DNA of 43,732 nt from Burkholderiaceae bacterium (lineage in GTDB: Bacteria; Pseudomonadota; Gammaproteobacteria; Burkholderiales; Burkholderiaceae_E), in the NCBI GenBank assembly GCA_019635275.1, contig JAHBZV010000026.1, positions 1 through 43,732 of the forward strand, read 5' to 3'. Numbering within the stretch: the first letter of the stretch is position 1; the number at the start of each line of letters is the position of its first letter. A model generated the notes under the pieces. It saw only the letters and a list, made by a program, of their open reading frames with translations, did no database searches and was not told the DNA's origin. Below are positions 18,755 to 27,853 of this stretch, in pieces. Both the position numbers and the translations under genes were made by a program.

Positions 18755-19786
18755 CTACTGCCGCTGCATTCGCCTGCGCGTGATCATCAGCGCCGGCCCG
18801 AGCGCCAGCGCGATCAGCGCGAGCGACCCCGGCTCGGGCACCCGCGACACCATCGCCTGCGCGAGCATCGCGTGACCCCCCGACGTCGGGTGGATGCCGT
18901 CCCAGAACAGCCAGCTCGACGGATCGCAGGTCGCGAGACTCGCCGCGCAGGCGTCGGAGACATTGGCGAAGCCGAAATCGAGCGGCGCCGCGATGGCCTG
19001 GGCAATCAGCCCGGCGAGGTCGAAGATGCGCACGTCGGCGATCGGGTCGAGCGCCGCGACGAGCGCACCGTTCATCGCGTTCGCGAGCGTCGTCGCGAGC
19101 CCGACTGCCAGGGGGCCCATCGCCTGCACCGCCGGCGTGACCCCGACGTTCGGCGCGGTCCAGACGACGATGTCGTCGGCACCGGCCGCCAGCAACTGCG
19201 AGACCATCGTCACCGTGTCGGTGACGAAGCCGGTCACCGTCGACAGGATCGTGGCGAACGGATCGGCACCCAGCGCGATCGCGGTCAGCGCGTCGCGCGC
19301 ATTGTTTCCGCCGCCCGCGATCACGTAGAGCGCGTCGGACGGCGCGACGCCGCCCGCGCCCAGCAGGAACGCGTTCACCTGGTCGCTCAGGCTCGCCGGA
19401 AACGCCGGACCCCCTGCAGGGCCGGTCCGCGCGCCGCCGAACGCGAAGTCGGTGCCGCCCAGCAGCGACGGCGCGGCCGAGAGCCCGAAGTGACTGGCGA
19501 AGGTCTCGGCCCACACCGGCCCGTCGGTGTAGCGCCCCGACGCGTACGGCGCGGACGGGATGAAGGTGTTGTCGGCGATGGGCACCGCGGTCGGCGGCAC
19601 GCCGAGCCCGGACAGCACGACGGCGTTGTTGCCCGAATCGCTCAGGCTGTCGCCGAACACGTACAGGCTCGAGAACGACGCGGCGTGTGCCAGCGTGGAA
19701 CCGCCGGCGAGAATCAACGCGGCGGCGGCCATGCGCAGGCGGCGCGCCAGGCGCGGCAGGCGGCTCGGGGACGAGAAGCTGATCAA
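18755..19786 (-). CDS. SGNH/GDSL-family esterase with PEP-CTERM sorting signal
   Basis: Predicted 343 residues. A signal peptide ends near LAHAA (about 32-36). The GDSL block is VFGDSLSDSGNN (43-54), with the block V-like DGIHPTSGGH near the C-terminus giving the catalytic Asp and His. The last 28 residues are VPEP (316-319), a hydrophobic helix and a basic end (RRRMQRQ): a PEP-CTERM signal, processed by exosortase and linked to cell-surface or polysaccharide export in known systems. TTG 19786 was chosen because AGGAG lies 8 bases upstream; no ATG fits as well. It is transcribed alone; the exosortase itself is not in this window. Confidence 0.9.
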   Translation of the reverse strand: MISFSSPSRLPRLARRLRMAAAALILAGGSTLAHAASFSSLYVFGDSLSDSGNNAVVLSGLGVPPTAVPIADNTFIPSAPYASGRYTDGPVWAETFASHFGLSAAPSLLGGTDFAFGGARTGPAGGPAFPASLSDQVNAFLLGAGGVAPSDALYVIAGGGNNARDALTAIALGADPFATILSTVTGFVTDTVTMVSQLLAAGADDIVVWTAPNVGVTPAVQAMGPLAVGLATTLANAMNGALVAALDPIADVRIFDLAGLIAQAIAAPLDFGFANVSDACAASLATCDPSSWLFWDGIHPTSGGHAMLAQAMVSRVPEPGSLALIALALGPALMITRRRMQRQ

Positions 19787-19830
19787 GGCGGGTCTCCTGA
19801 AGGTCGGATCGAAGCCGGGGTTCTCTCTGA

Positions 19831-19846
19831 TGCAAGAAACATTCCG
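19831..19846 (-). promoter_or_regulatory. Candidate sigma-54 promoter for the PEP-CTERM gene
   Basis: On the minus strand the sequence CGGAATGTTTCTTGCA has GG and GC separated by 10 bases, the core rule of -24/-12 promoters, with TTGCA matching the -12 part well and the -24 part weakly. Transcription would begin near 19820, about 34 bases before the TTG start. A further dyad-like segment TGTAAGCTTTTCCGACA (19911-19927) lies where an activator site would be expected. Confidence 0.4.
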
Positions 19847-19938
19847 CCTCGTGCAAGCTGCTGATTATGCTGCGATTGCCGCGCGGTGCCGACACGCCGC
19901 ATGCAAGCCATGTAAGCTTTTCCGACAGCCGCGCCCGG

Positions 19939-22020
19939 TCATCCGGCCCGCGCGGCGGCGAAGGTCACGAACCAGTCGATCGACGCCGGATTCGCCATCG
20001 AATCGCGGTTCACCGACTTGTCGACCGGCTGCCCGAGCAGGATCTTCCGCACCGGCACCTCGAGCTTCTTGCCCGACATCGTGCGCGGCACCTCGGGAAT
20101 CGCGTAGACCTCGTTGGGCACGTGGCGCGCCGACAAGCGCGTGCGCAGCGCATCGAGGATGCGCTGGCGCAGCGCGGGATCGACGCCGGTCTGCCCGCGC
20201 GCAGCCGACGCGCCGTCCTGCGCCGGGCCCTTCGCGCCGATGCCGGCGATCGTCGCGCCCGGCTCGCGCAGCACGACGAACAGCGCGAGGAACGACTCGC
20301 GCCCCAGGTACTCGAGGTCGACCACCAGCGAATCGGCCACCTCGTCGAACTCCTCGACGACGCGGTACAGCTCGCTGGTGCCCATGCGGATGCCGTATCG
20401 GTTGATCGTCGAGTCCGACCGCCCGTAGATGGTCGCAGTGACCGACTCCGGGCGCTGCGCGAGTTGCAGCCAGTCGCCGTGCCGCCAAACGTTCGGCGGC
20501 CCGGGGAAGACGTCGAAGTAGCTGTCGAAGTAGCGGCGACCGTCGGTGTCGCCCCAGAAGTACAGCGGCATCGACGGCATCGGCTCGGCGCAGACCAGCT
20601 CGCCCACCTGGCCGAGCATGGGCTTGCCGTCGTCACCGTACGCGTGGACCGCGCCGCCCAGCGTGCGGCACTGCATCTCACCCGCGTACACCGGCAGGAT
20701 CGGGCACGAGGTGAGGAACGCCGCGCCCGGATCGGTGCCGCCCGAGATCGACGCGAGCATCACGTCGGGGTGCACCGCCGCGTAGATCCACCGGTACGCC
20801 TCCTCCGTCAGCGGCGAGCCGGTCGAGCCGATCGAGCGAAGCGCCGACAGGTCGAACTGCTCGCGCGGCTTCATCCCCGCCTTCATGCACAGCGAGACGA
20901 ACGCCGGGCTGATGCCCATGAAGGTCAGGCGCTCGCGCTCGGCCAGGCGCCAGAGCGTGCCCAGGTCGGGATGGCCGGGATTGCCGTCGAACTGCAGCAG
21001 CGTCGCGCCGGTCATCAGCGTGGACACCCACAGGTTCCACATGATCCAGCCGGTCGACGAGAACCAGAAGAAGCGGTCGTCCTCGCCGACGTCCAGGTGC
21101 AGCAGGTCGCTCTTGAGGTTCTCGAGCACGGTGCCGCCGTGACCGTGCACGATCGGCTTGGGCATGCCGGTGGTGCCCGACGAGTAGACGATCCACAGCG
21201 GATGGTCGAACGGCACCGGCGTGAACGCGCAATCGGCCGGCTGCGCGAGCGCATCCGCCCAGGCGACGACCTCGACCGTCGAAGCGCCGTCGAGCCCGCC
21301 CGGCGATGCCTGCGCGTCGAGGTAAGGAACGAACACCACTGCGCGCAGCGACGGCAGCTGGCGCACCAGTTCGCGGACCACGTCGCGCCGGTCGAAGTCC
21401 TTGCCGCCGTAGCGATAACCGTCGACCGCGAACAGCACCGTGGGCTCGATCTGGCGGAACCGATCGAGCACGCTCACCGGCCCCATGTCCGGCGACGCAC
21501 TCGACCACACGGCGCCCAGGCTGGTCGTGGCCAGCAGCGCGACCACCGCTTGCGGGATGTTCGGCATGAACGACACGCAGCGGTCTCCCCGGGCCACGCC
21601 GAGTCGCTTCAGCGTCGCGGTCAGCGCCCCGGTCTCGGCGCGCAACTGGTCCCAGCCGATCTCGGTGCGGGGCCGAAGCTCCGACTCGAACACCAGCGCC
21701 GGACGGTTCGTGTGCGCGTGCACCCGCGCCGGCGCGAGCAGGTTCTCGGCGTAGTTCAGCGTCTCGCCCTCGAACCAGCGCGCGCCGGGCATCACGCGGG
21801 CCGACAGCACCCTGGAATGCGGGGCGTGCACGATCACGCCGGCCCACTGCTGGAACGACTCCCAGAAATCCTCGAGGTGCTCGACCGACCACGTCCACAG
21901 CGACTCGTAGTCGGCGAAAGCCAGGCCGCGAGACTGTTGCAGCCAGTGGCGGTAGCGGGTGATGCCGGCGCGGGCGATCCGCTCGCGACTCGGGCGCCAC
22001 AGGACTTCGGGGGTCGACAT
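19939..22020 (-). CDS. aacS: Acetoacetyl-CoA synthetase
   Basis: Predicted 693 residues. The enzyme activates acetoacetate with ATP and CoA to acetoacetyl-CoA. The N-terminus FWESFQQW and ARWFEGETLNYAENLL (about 80-95) are typical. The AMP-binding motif is YSSGTTGMPKPI (279-290), followed by FFWFSSTGWIMWNLW. The hinge and C-terminal motifs GRSDSTINRYGIRMGT and MSGKKLEVPVRKIL include the catalytic lysine. ATG 22020 has GGAGG upstream. It is divergent from the GntR regulator, and the thiolase just beyond could cleave its product into two acetyl-CoA. A -10-like TATAGT lies at 22056-22061 on the minus strand; the -35 is weak. Confidence 0.94.
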   Translation of the reverse strand: MSTPEVLWRPSRERIARAGITRYRHWLQQSRGLAFADYESLWTWSVEHLEDFWESFQQWAGVIVHAPHSRVLSARVMPGARWFEGETLNYAENLLAPARVHAHTNRPALVFESELRPRTEIGWDQLRAETGALTATLKRLGVARGDRCVSFMPNIPQAVVALLATTSLGAVWSSASPDMGPVSVLDRFRQIEPTVLFAVDGYRYGGKDFDRRDVVRELVRQLPSLRAVVFVPYLDAQASPGGLDGASTVEVVAWADALAQPADCAFTPVPFDHPLWIVYSSGTTGMPKPIVHGHGGTVLENLKSDLLHLDVGEDDRFFWFSSTGWIMWNLWVSTLMTGATLLQFDGNPGHPDLGTLWRLAERERLTFMGISPAFVSLCMKAGMKPREQFDLSALRSIGSTGSPLTEEAYRWIYAAVHPDVMLASISGGTDPGAAFLTSCPILPVYAGEMQCRTLGGAVHAYGDDGKPMLGQVGELVCAEPMPSMPLYFWGDTDGRRYFDSYFDVFPGPPNVWRHGDWLQLAQRPESVTATIYGRSDSTINRYGIRMGTSELYRVVEEFDEVADSLVVDLEYLGRESFLALFVVLREPGATIAGIGAKGPAQDGASAARGQTGVDPALRQRILDALRTRLSARHVPNEVYAIPEVPRTMSGKKLEVPVRKILLGQPVDKSVNRDSMANPASIDWFVTFAAARAG

Positions 22021-22055
22021 GGGCCTCGGGCCTCCTCCGCATCGGTGTGGTCGAG

Positions 22056-22061
22056 ACTATA
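22056..22061 (-). promoter_or_regulatory. Possible -10 element of aacS
   Basis: TATAGT on the minus strand, about 36 bases before the aacS start. The hexamer 17 bases upstream (GTCGCA) is a poor -35, so an activator may be needed or the call may be wrong. Confidence 0.35.
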
Positions 22062-22097
22062 GCGACCGGGGCGAGCCGTGCGACCGCATCGCGGCGC

Positions 22098-22126
22098 TTT
22101 ACAGCCCGCGATTTCGGGTCTACAGT
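22098..22126 (+). promoter_or_regulatory. Predicted promoter of the gntR-led operon
   Basis: TTTACA at 22098-22103 and TACAGT at 22121-22126 are separated by 17 bases, a normal sigma-70 layout with reasonable matches. Transcription would begin near 22133, inside the palindrome at 22128-22135, leaving about 54 bases before the TTG start of the regulator gene. Confidence 0.5.
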
Positions 22127-22127
22127 G

Positions 22128-22135
22128 TGTATACA
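22128..22135. promoter_or_regulatory. Likely GntR/FCD operator (TGTATACA palindrome)
   Basis: TGTATACA is a perfect 8-base palindrome, resembling the T-N-GTATAC-N-A type sites bound by FCD-type GntR regulators. It overlaps the predicted transcription start of the operon, which fits autorepression. A copy of TACAGT lies on each side (22121-22126 and 22132-22137). Confidence 0.45.
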
Positions 22136-22186
22136 GTATCCAGCACACAACCGAACCCCAGCCGCCCCGAGCGGTGGAGGTGCGCC

Positions 22187-22867
22187 TTGGTTCCTTCGCT
22201 CGAACCGGTCGATCGCCCTGTCGCCCTTGGCGAGCAGGTCTACGACACCTTGCGCGCCCACCTGCGCGACGGCGCGATCAAGGCCGGACAGCCACTGCAG
22301 GAAGTCCAGCTGGCAACGCAACTGGGGGTCTCGCGGACGCCGGTGCGCGAGGCGCTGGCGCGCCTGGCCAGCGAAGGCCTGCTGGTCTCGGGCGGGCGCA
22401 GCTACATGGTGCCCGAGCTCACGCTGGCCGACGTCGACGACATCTACGAGGTGCGCTTCCTGATCGAGCCGGCGGCGACCCGCCGCGTGGCCCAGCGCAC
22501 CGCCGACCCCGCGGTGCGCGCGCCGATCGAGGCGGCGCTCGCCGAAGCCCGCGCGGCGCACCGCGCCGGCGACGCCGAGGCCTTCCGCGAAAGCCACGTG
22601 CACTTCCGCAGCGCCTGGCTGTCGCTGGTGCCGAACCGGCGGCTGGTCAAGGTGATCGAGCAGTACGCCGACCACATGCAACGCATCCGCGCGCTGACGC
22701 TGGACGACCCGGCCATCCGCGCCATCGTGCTCGAGGGCTTCGAGCACGTGACCGAGGCGCTTCGCGCCGGCGACGGCGACGCGGCCGCCGCGGCGATGCA
22801 CGCCCATCTCGTCGAGGCCAAGCGCGCGTTCGTCACCGCGGTCGGCCTCGACAAGGCCGCGGACTGA
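22187..22867 (+). CDS. GntR-family transcriptional regulator, FCD (FadR) subfamily
   Basis: Predicted 226 residues. The N-terminal winged helix-turn-helix has LGVSRTPVREALARLASEGL (46-65), the GntR recognition helix pattern. The C-terminal FCD ligand domain starts near 81 (ADVDDIYEVRFLIEPAA) and carries histidines in ESHVHFRSAW and FEHVTEAL that usually bind a metal and a carboxylate ligand. TTG 22187 is preferred because GGAGG at 22176-22180 is well placed; no ATG or GTG with a ribosome site is nearby. It is the first gene of the long catabolic operon and is likely its repressor, sensing an acid or acyl intermediate. Confidence 0.88.
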   Translation: MVPSLEPVDRPVALGEQVYDTLRAHLRDGAIKAGQPLQEVQLATQLGVSRTPVREALARLASEGLLVSGGRSYMVPELTLADVDDIYEVRFLIEPAATRRVAQRTADPAVRAPIEAALAEARAAHRAGDAEAFRESHVHFRSAWLSLVPNRRLVKVIEQYADHMQRIRALTLDDPAIRAIVLEGFEHVTEALRAGDGDAAAAAMHAHLVEAKRAFVTAVGLDKAAD

Positions 22868-22887
22868 CCCCCGAAACAGGAGCCACC

Positions 22888-24093
22888 ATGCGCTACAAGG
22901 CCCGGATCCCCTACGGCGCGTACTGGAGCACGCCGTTCACGCGCTGGCAGGGCAGCTTCGCCAACCTGAACAGCATCGAGTTCGCCGCGCACGTCGCGCG
23001 CGCCGAACTCGCGAAGCGCCGCATCGATCCGAAGACGCTCGACTACGGCGTGCTCGGGATCTCGGTGCCGCAGAAGCACTCGTTCTACGGGCTGCCCTGG
23101 CTCACCGGGATGATCGGCGCCGGCCACGTCGGCGGCCCGACGATGATGCAGGCCTGCGCCACCGGCGTGCGCACGCTGCTGGCCGCCGCGCAGGAGATCG
23201 AGGTCGGCATGGCCAGCGTGGCGCTGGCGATCAACTGCGACCGCACCTCCAACGGCCCGCACCTGTACTACCCGAACCCGCGCGGCCCCGGCGGCACCGG
23301 CGCCGCCGAAGACTGGGTGATGGACAACTTCAACTGCGACCCGCTCGGCCCGCACGCGATGCTGGTCACCGCCGAGAACGTCGCGAAGAAGCACGGCATC
23401 GCCACTGCCGCGCAGCACGAAGTGGTGCTGCGCCGAGAGGAGCAGTACCGCGACGCGCTGGCCGACGGTGCCGCGTTCCTGAAGCGCTTCATGACGCTGC
23501 CGTTCGACGTGCCGGCGCCGAACTACCGCAAGAGCGCCGGCACGCTCGAAGCCGACGAAGGCGTGTCGCGCTCGACGCCCGAGGGACTGGCCCGGCTCGA
23601 GCCGGTCGCCAAGGGCGGCACGATCACCTATGGCGGCCAGACCCATCCGGCCGACGGCAACGCGGCGATCATCGTCACCACCGCCGAGCGCGCGCGCGAA
23701 CTCTCCACCGACCCGAAGATCGCGGTGCGCCTGCATGGCTTCGGGCTGGCGCGCGCCGCACTGGCGCACATGCCCGAAGCGACGGTGCCGGCCGCGCAGC
23801 GCGCGCTCGAGCAGGCCGGGCGCTCGATCGCGCAGATGTCGGCGATCAAGACGCACAACCCGTTCGCGGTGAACGACCTGTATTTCGCGAAGGAAACCGG
23901 CGCCGACCTGCGGACGATGAACAACTACGGCTGCTCGCTGGTCTGGGGGCACCCGCAGGCGCCGATGGGCACGCGCGCGATCATCGAGCTGATCGAGGAG
24001 CTGGCGATCCGCGGCGGCGGCTACGGGCTGTTCACCGGCTGCGCCGCCGGCGACACCTCGATGGCCGTGGTCATCGAAGTCGGCGACGAGTAG
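22888..24093 (+). CDS. Thiolase-family acyltransferase
   Basis: Predicted 401 residues. Catalytic residues of the degradative thiolase type are kept: Cys90 in MQACATG, the Asn in HNPFAVND (about 324, in place of the usual NEAFA), His355 in VWGHPQAPMG, and Cys385 in FTGCAAGD. Spacing fits Cys89/His348/Cys378 of known thiolases. The surrounding sequence is divergent, so chain length and specificity are not predictable. AGGAG precedes ATG 22888. It would release acetyl-CoA (or propionyl-CoA) from a 3-oxoacyl-CoA at the end of the pathway. Confidence 0.87.
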   Translation: MRYKARIPYGAYWSTPFTRWQGSFANLNSIEFAAHVARAELAKRRIDPKTLDYGVLGISVPQKHSFYGLPWLTGMIGAGHVGGPTMMQACATGVRTLLAAAQEIEVGMASVALAINCDRTSNGPHLYYPNPRGPGGTGAAEDWVMDNFNCDPLGPHAMLVTAENVAKKHGIATAAQHEVVLRREEQYRDALADGAAFLKRFMTLPFDVPAPNYRKSAGTLEADEGVSRSTPEGLARLEPVAKGGTITYGGQTHPADGNAAIIVTTAERARELSTDPKIAVRLHGFGLARAALAHMPEATVPAAQRALEQAGRSIAQMSAIKTHNPFAVNDLYFAKETGADLRTMNNYGCSLVWGHPQAPMGTRAIIELIEELAIRGGGYGLFTGCAAGDTSMAVVIEVGDE

Positions 24094-24118
24094 CCACGGC
24101 GGCCGGCGGAGCGCGACG

Positions 24119-25672
24119 ATGCGGCTGCACGAATGGATCCACCATCACGCCGGGCGGTCGCCCGCGCGGGTGGCCATCCGCTTTCCCGGTCGCGACCTCG
24201 ACTATGCGGCGTTGGCGCAGCTGGTCGACCGCTACGCGGCGGCGCTGGCAGCCGCCGGGGTCGGGCGCGGCGGCTGCGTCGCCTTCCTCGGGCTGAACAG
24301 CCCCGACGAGATCGCGCTGCTGTTCGCCTGCGCGAGGCGCCAGGCGATGCTCGTGCCGCTGAACTGGCGCCTCGCGGCGCCCGAGCACCGGCAGATCCTC
24401 GCCGACTGCCCGCCATCGGTGCTGTTCGTCGAGCCGCCGTTCATCGGGCACGCCGGGACGTTGCGCGCGTCGCTAGGCAACACCACCGAGGTGGTCGCGC
24501 TCGGCGAGGCCCCGCGTGGCTGGCTCAGTGGCGACGAGTTCCTCTCGCGTGCCCGCGGCGCGGACGCGGGCGGCTCGCGGCGCGCCTCCGAAGCCGCCGT
24601 CGACGTCGACCCCCGGGCGCCGCTGCTCGTCTGCTACACGTCGGGGTCGACCGGCAAGCCCAAGGGCGTCGTGCTCACGCAGGACGCGCTCGCGTGGAAC
24701 GCGCTGAACAGCGCGGCGATGCACGACCTGACCGGGGACGACCGCGTCCTCACCACGCTGCCGCTGTTCCACGTGGGCGGGCTGAACAACCAGACGACGC
24801 CGGCGCTGAGCGTGGGCTGCACGGTCGTGCTGCATCCGAAGTTCGACGTCGAGGCGACCTTCGACGCGATCGAGCGCGAGCGCATCACCCTCACCGTGCT
24901 GGTGCCGGCGCAGCTCGACGCGATGCTCGCCCACCCGCGCTGGCCCTCGGCCGACTTCTCCAGCCTGCGGATGATCACCACCGGCTCGATGATCGTTCCC
25001 GAACGGCTGATCCGCGCGGTGCACGCCCGCGGCGTGCCGCTGGTGCAGGTCTACGGCGCCACCGAGACCTGTCCGATCGCGGCCTGCCAGCGGGCGCAGG
25101 ACGCCTTCCGCAAGCCCGGCTCGGCCGGCCGGGCGGCCGCGCACTGCGAGCTGCGCATCGTCGACGAGGCCGGCCGCGACGTCGCGCAGGGCGCCACCGG
25201 CGAGATCCTCGTGCGCGGGCCGAACCTGATGACCGGCTACTGGAACGCGCCGAAGGCCACCGACGCGGTGCTGATCAACGGCTGGTTCCACACCGGCGAC
25301 ATGGGCCACCAGGATGCCGACGGGTTCCTCTACGTCGACGGCCGCCGCAAGGAGATGATCATCTCCGGCGGCGAGAACATCTATCCGGCCGAGATCGAGA
25401 ACGTCCTGATGGAGTCGCCCGACATCGCCGAGGCCTCGGTGGTCGGCTGGCCCGACGCGCGCTGGGGCGAGATCGTGGTCGCGGTCGTCGCGCCCGAGCC
25501 GGGCCGACACCTCACGGAGGCCGACGTGATGCGCCTGCTCGAGGGCCGCATCGCGCGCTTCAAGCATCCGAAAAAGGTCGTCTTCATCGACGCACTCCCG
25601 AAGACGGCGCTCGGCAAGGTTCGCCGCGACGAAGTGCGGCGCCTGGTGGCCGGCAACCCCGTCACCGGCTGA
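24119..25672 (+). CDS. Acyl-CoA ligase (class I AMP-forming synthetase)
   Basis: Predicted 517 residues. The AMP-binding P-loop YTSGSTGKPKGVVLTQ is at 173-188, the adenine-binding VYGATETCP follows, then the TGD and hinge motifs HTGDMGHQDADGF and DGRRKEMIISGGENIYP, and the C-terminal catalytic Lys in KTALGKVRR. It makes a CoA thioester from a carboxylic acid with ATP and CoA. The sequence does not reveal the acid. It follows the thiolase by 25 bases and precedes hyuA by 16, so all are cotranscribed. Confidence 0.92.
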   Translation: MRLHEWIHHHAGRSPARVAIRFPGRDLDYAALAQLVDRYAAALAAAGVGRGGCVAFLGLNSPDEIALLFACARRQAMLVPLNWRLAAPEHRQILADCPPSVLFVEPPFIGHAGTLRASLGNTTEVVALGEAPRGWLSGDEFLSRARGADAGGSRRASEAAVDVDPRAPLLVCYTSGSTGKPKGVVLTQDALAWNALNSAAMHDLTGDDRVLTTLPLFHVGGLNNQTTPALSVGCTVVLHPKFDVEATFDAIERERITLTVLVPAQLDAMLAHPRWPSADFSSLRMITTGSMIVPERLIRAVHARGVPLVQVYGATETCPIAACQRAQDAFRKPGSAGRAAAHCELRIVDEAGRDVAQGATGEILVRGPNLMTGYWNAPKATDAVLINGWFHTGDMGHQDADGFLYVDGRRKEMIISGGENIYPAEIENVLMESPDIAEASVVGWPDARWGEIVVAVVAPEPGRHLTEADVMRLLEGRIARFKHPKKVVFIDALPKTALGKVRRDEVRRLVAGNPVTG

Positions 25673-25688
25673 CAACGGAGTCCCCGCC

Positions 25689-27830
25689 ATGACCCTCAAG
25701 ATCGGCATCGACGTAGGCGGCACCTTCACCGACTTCGTCGTCACCCGCGACGGCGCCGAGCCGGCGATCTTCAAGTCGCTGTCGACCCCCGCCGACCCGT
25801 CGATCGCGGTGGTCAACGGGCTGACCGACATCGCGGCGAGCATGGACCCGCCGATGGCGGTCGAGGCGTTCGCGCGGACGATCGACACCATCGTCCACGG
25901 CACCACGGTGACCACCAACGCGACGCTGACGCACACCGGCGCGAAGTGCGGGCTGCTCACCACCCGCGGCGTGCGCGACGCGCTCGAAATGCGCCGCGGC
26001 ATCCGCGAGGAGCAGTACAACAACCGCTACACGAACGTGAAGCCGCTGGTGCCGCGCTACCTGCGCGCCGGCATCGACGGCCGGCTCGACCGCACCGGCA
26101 CCGAGACGGTGCCGCTCGACGTCGAGGGCGTGCGCGAGGCCATCGGGCTGTTCCGGCGCGAGGGCGTGCAGGCCGTGTCGATCTGTTTCATGAACTCGTT
26201 CGCGAATCCGGCGCACGAGCAGGCGGCCGCCGAGATCGTCCGCCGTGAACTTCCGGGCGCGTACCTGTCGGTCTCCACCGACCTGCTGCCGTCGATCCGC
26301 TTCTACGAGCGCGTGAGCACCACCGCGCTGAACTCGTACGTCGGCCCGAAGCTGAACCACTACCTCGACCAGCTGGTCGCGCGCCTGAAGGGGATCGGCT
26401 TCGGCGGGCTGCTGCTGATCATGCAGTCCAACGGCGGCGTGATCTCGCCGCAGCTCGCACGCGAGAAGGCGGCGCTCACGCTGCTGTCGGGTCCGGCCGG
26501 CGGCCCTGGCGCCGGGTTGTTCTACGTGCGCGCGCACGGCACCGACAAGTGCATCACCACCGACATGGGCGGCACCAGCTTCGAGGCCTCGGTGTCGGTC
26601 GGCGCGCCGATGATCAAGAACGACGGCGAGATCGCGCGCCACAAGCTCGCGCTGCCGATGCTCGACATCCACACGATCGGCGCGGGCGGAGGCTCGATCG
26701 GCTGGCTCGACGAAGGCGGCCTGCTGCGGATGGGCCCGCAGAGCGCAGGCGCCGACCCGGGCCCGGCCTGCTACGGCAAGGGCGGCACGCTGCCCACGAC
26801 GACCGACGCCAACGTGGTGCTCGGCTACCTCGACCCCGAGTTCTTCGCCGGCGGGAAGATGAAGCTCGACGTCGGCGCGGCGCGCGCCGCGATCGAGACG
26901 CACATCGCGCGGCCGATGGGCCTGACCGTCGAGGAAGCGGCCGCGGGCATGTACCGGGTCGCGTGCAACAACATGGCGCAGGGCGTGCGCGAGGTCACGA
27001 TCAAGCGCGGCTTCGATCCGCGCGAGTTCCCGATCATCCCGGCCGGCGGCGCCGGCCCGATCCACTCGTGCCTGATCTGCCACGAACTCGAGATCCCGCT
27101 GCAGATCGTGCCGCGAGAGTCCTCCGTGCTGTGCGCGTTCGGCATGCTGATGAGCGAGCTCAAGCACGACTTCGTCCGCACCTTCGTCGCGCGGCTCGAG
27201 TCGCTCGACTGGGCGAAGCTGGGCGAGATCGTCGATGCGATGGTCGCCGACGGCGCCGCGCAGCTGGCCGACGAGCGAATCCCGGAGGCGCGCCGCCGCT
27301 ACGAGGTCAAGTTCGACTGCCGCTACATCCGCCAGTACCACGAGGTGTCCTTCGTCGTGCCGCGCGCGCTGCTCGACGCGCGCGACGCGGCCGGCATCGC
27401 GCGCGCGTTCCACGCCGAGCACAACCGGCTCTACGGCTACTCGCTCGAGCAGGAGAACACGCCGATCGAGATCATCAACGTCCGGGTGCAGGCGGTGGGC
27501 GCGACCGACAAGCCGGCCTACCGCAAGGAAGACTGGACGGGCGCCGACGCGTCGCACGCGCTCAAGGGCCGCCGCAGCGTCTACATCCCCGAGACCCGCG
27601 CCTTCGCCGAAGTGCCGGTCTACGACGGCCACCGGATGCGCTTCGGCAACCGCATCGACGGCCCGGCAATGATCGAACAGGCGACGACCGCGATCTTCGT
27701 CAGCGCCTCGTACGACTGCGTGGTCGACGCGCTGGGCTCGTTCGCCGTCTACCTGAAGGGTCGCGAAGACCTGTGCCGGTCGGCGTTCGGGCCGGCGGCG
27801 AAGGCCGAGCCGGCGACGGTGGCCGCCTGA
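25689..27830 (+). CDS. hyuA: Hydantoinase/oxoprolinase-family subunit A (HyuA/AcxA type)
   Basis: Predicted 713 residues. It has the ASKHA-type ATP-binding elements IDVGGTFTDFVV (about 5-16), ITTDMGGTSFEASV, and IGAGGGSIGW, plus the N-terminal hydantoinase segment with HGTTVTTNATL. Family members form the ATP-hydrolysing subunit of N-methylhydantoinase, 5-oxoprolinase, and acetone or acetophenone carboxylases. Length fits HyuA and also the AcxA subunit (about 717). The partner HyuB follows after 23 bases. Whether it hydrolyses a ring amide or carboxylates a ketone cannot be told from sequence. Confidence 0.92.
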   Translation: MTLKIGIDVGGTFTDFVVTRDGAEPAIFKSLSTPADPSIAVVNGLTDIAASMDPPMAVEAFARTIDTIVHGTTVTTNATLTHTGAKCGLLTTRGVRDALEMRRGIREEQYNNRYTNVKPLVPRYLRAGIDGRLDRTGTETVPLDVEGVREAIGLFRREGVQAVSICFMNSFANPAHEQAAAEIVRRELPGAYLSVSTDLLPSIRFYERVSTTALNSYVGPKLNHYLDQLVARLKGIGFGGLLLIMQSNGGVISPQLAREKAALTLLSGPAGGPGAGLFYVRAHGTDKCITTDMGGTSFEASVSVGAPMIKNDGEIARHKLALPMLDIHTIGAGGGSIGWLDEGGLLRMGPQSAGADPGPACYGKGGTLPTTTDANVVLGYLDPEFFAGGKMKLDVGAARAAIETHIARPMGLTVEEAAAGMYRVACNNMAQGVREVTIKRGFDPREFPIIPAGGAGPIHSCLICHELEIPLQIVPRESSVLCAFGMLMSELKHDFVRTFVARLESLDWAKLGEIVDAMVADGAAQLADERIPEARRRYEVKFDCRYIRQYHEVSFVVPRALLDARDAAGIARAFHAEHNRLYGYSLEQENTPIEIINVRVQAVGATDKPAYRKEDWTGADASHALKGRRSVYIPETRAFAEVPVYDGHRMRFGNRIDGPAMIEQATTAIFVSASYDCVVDALGSFAVYLKGREDLCRSAFGPAAKAEPATVAA

Positions 27831-27853
27831 CCTCCTCCCGCGGAGACAACGAG

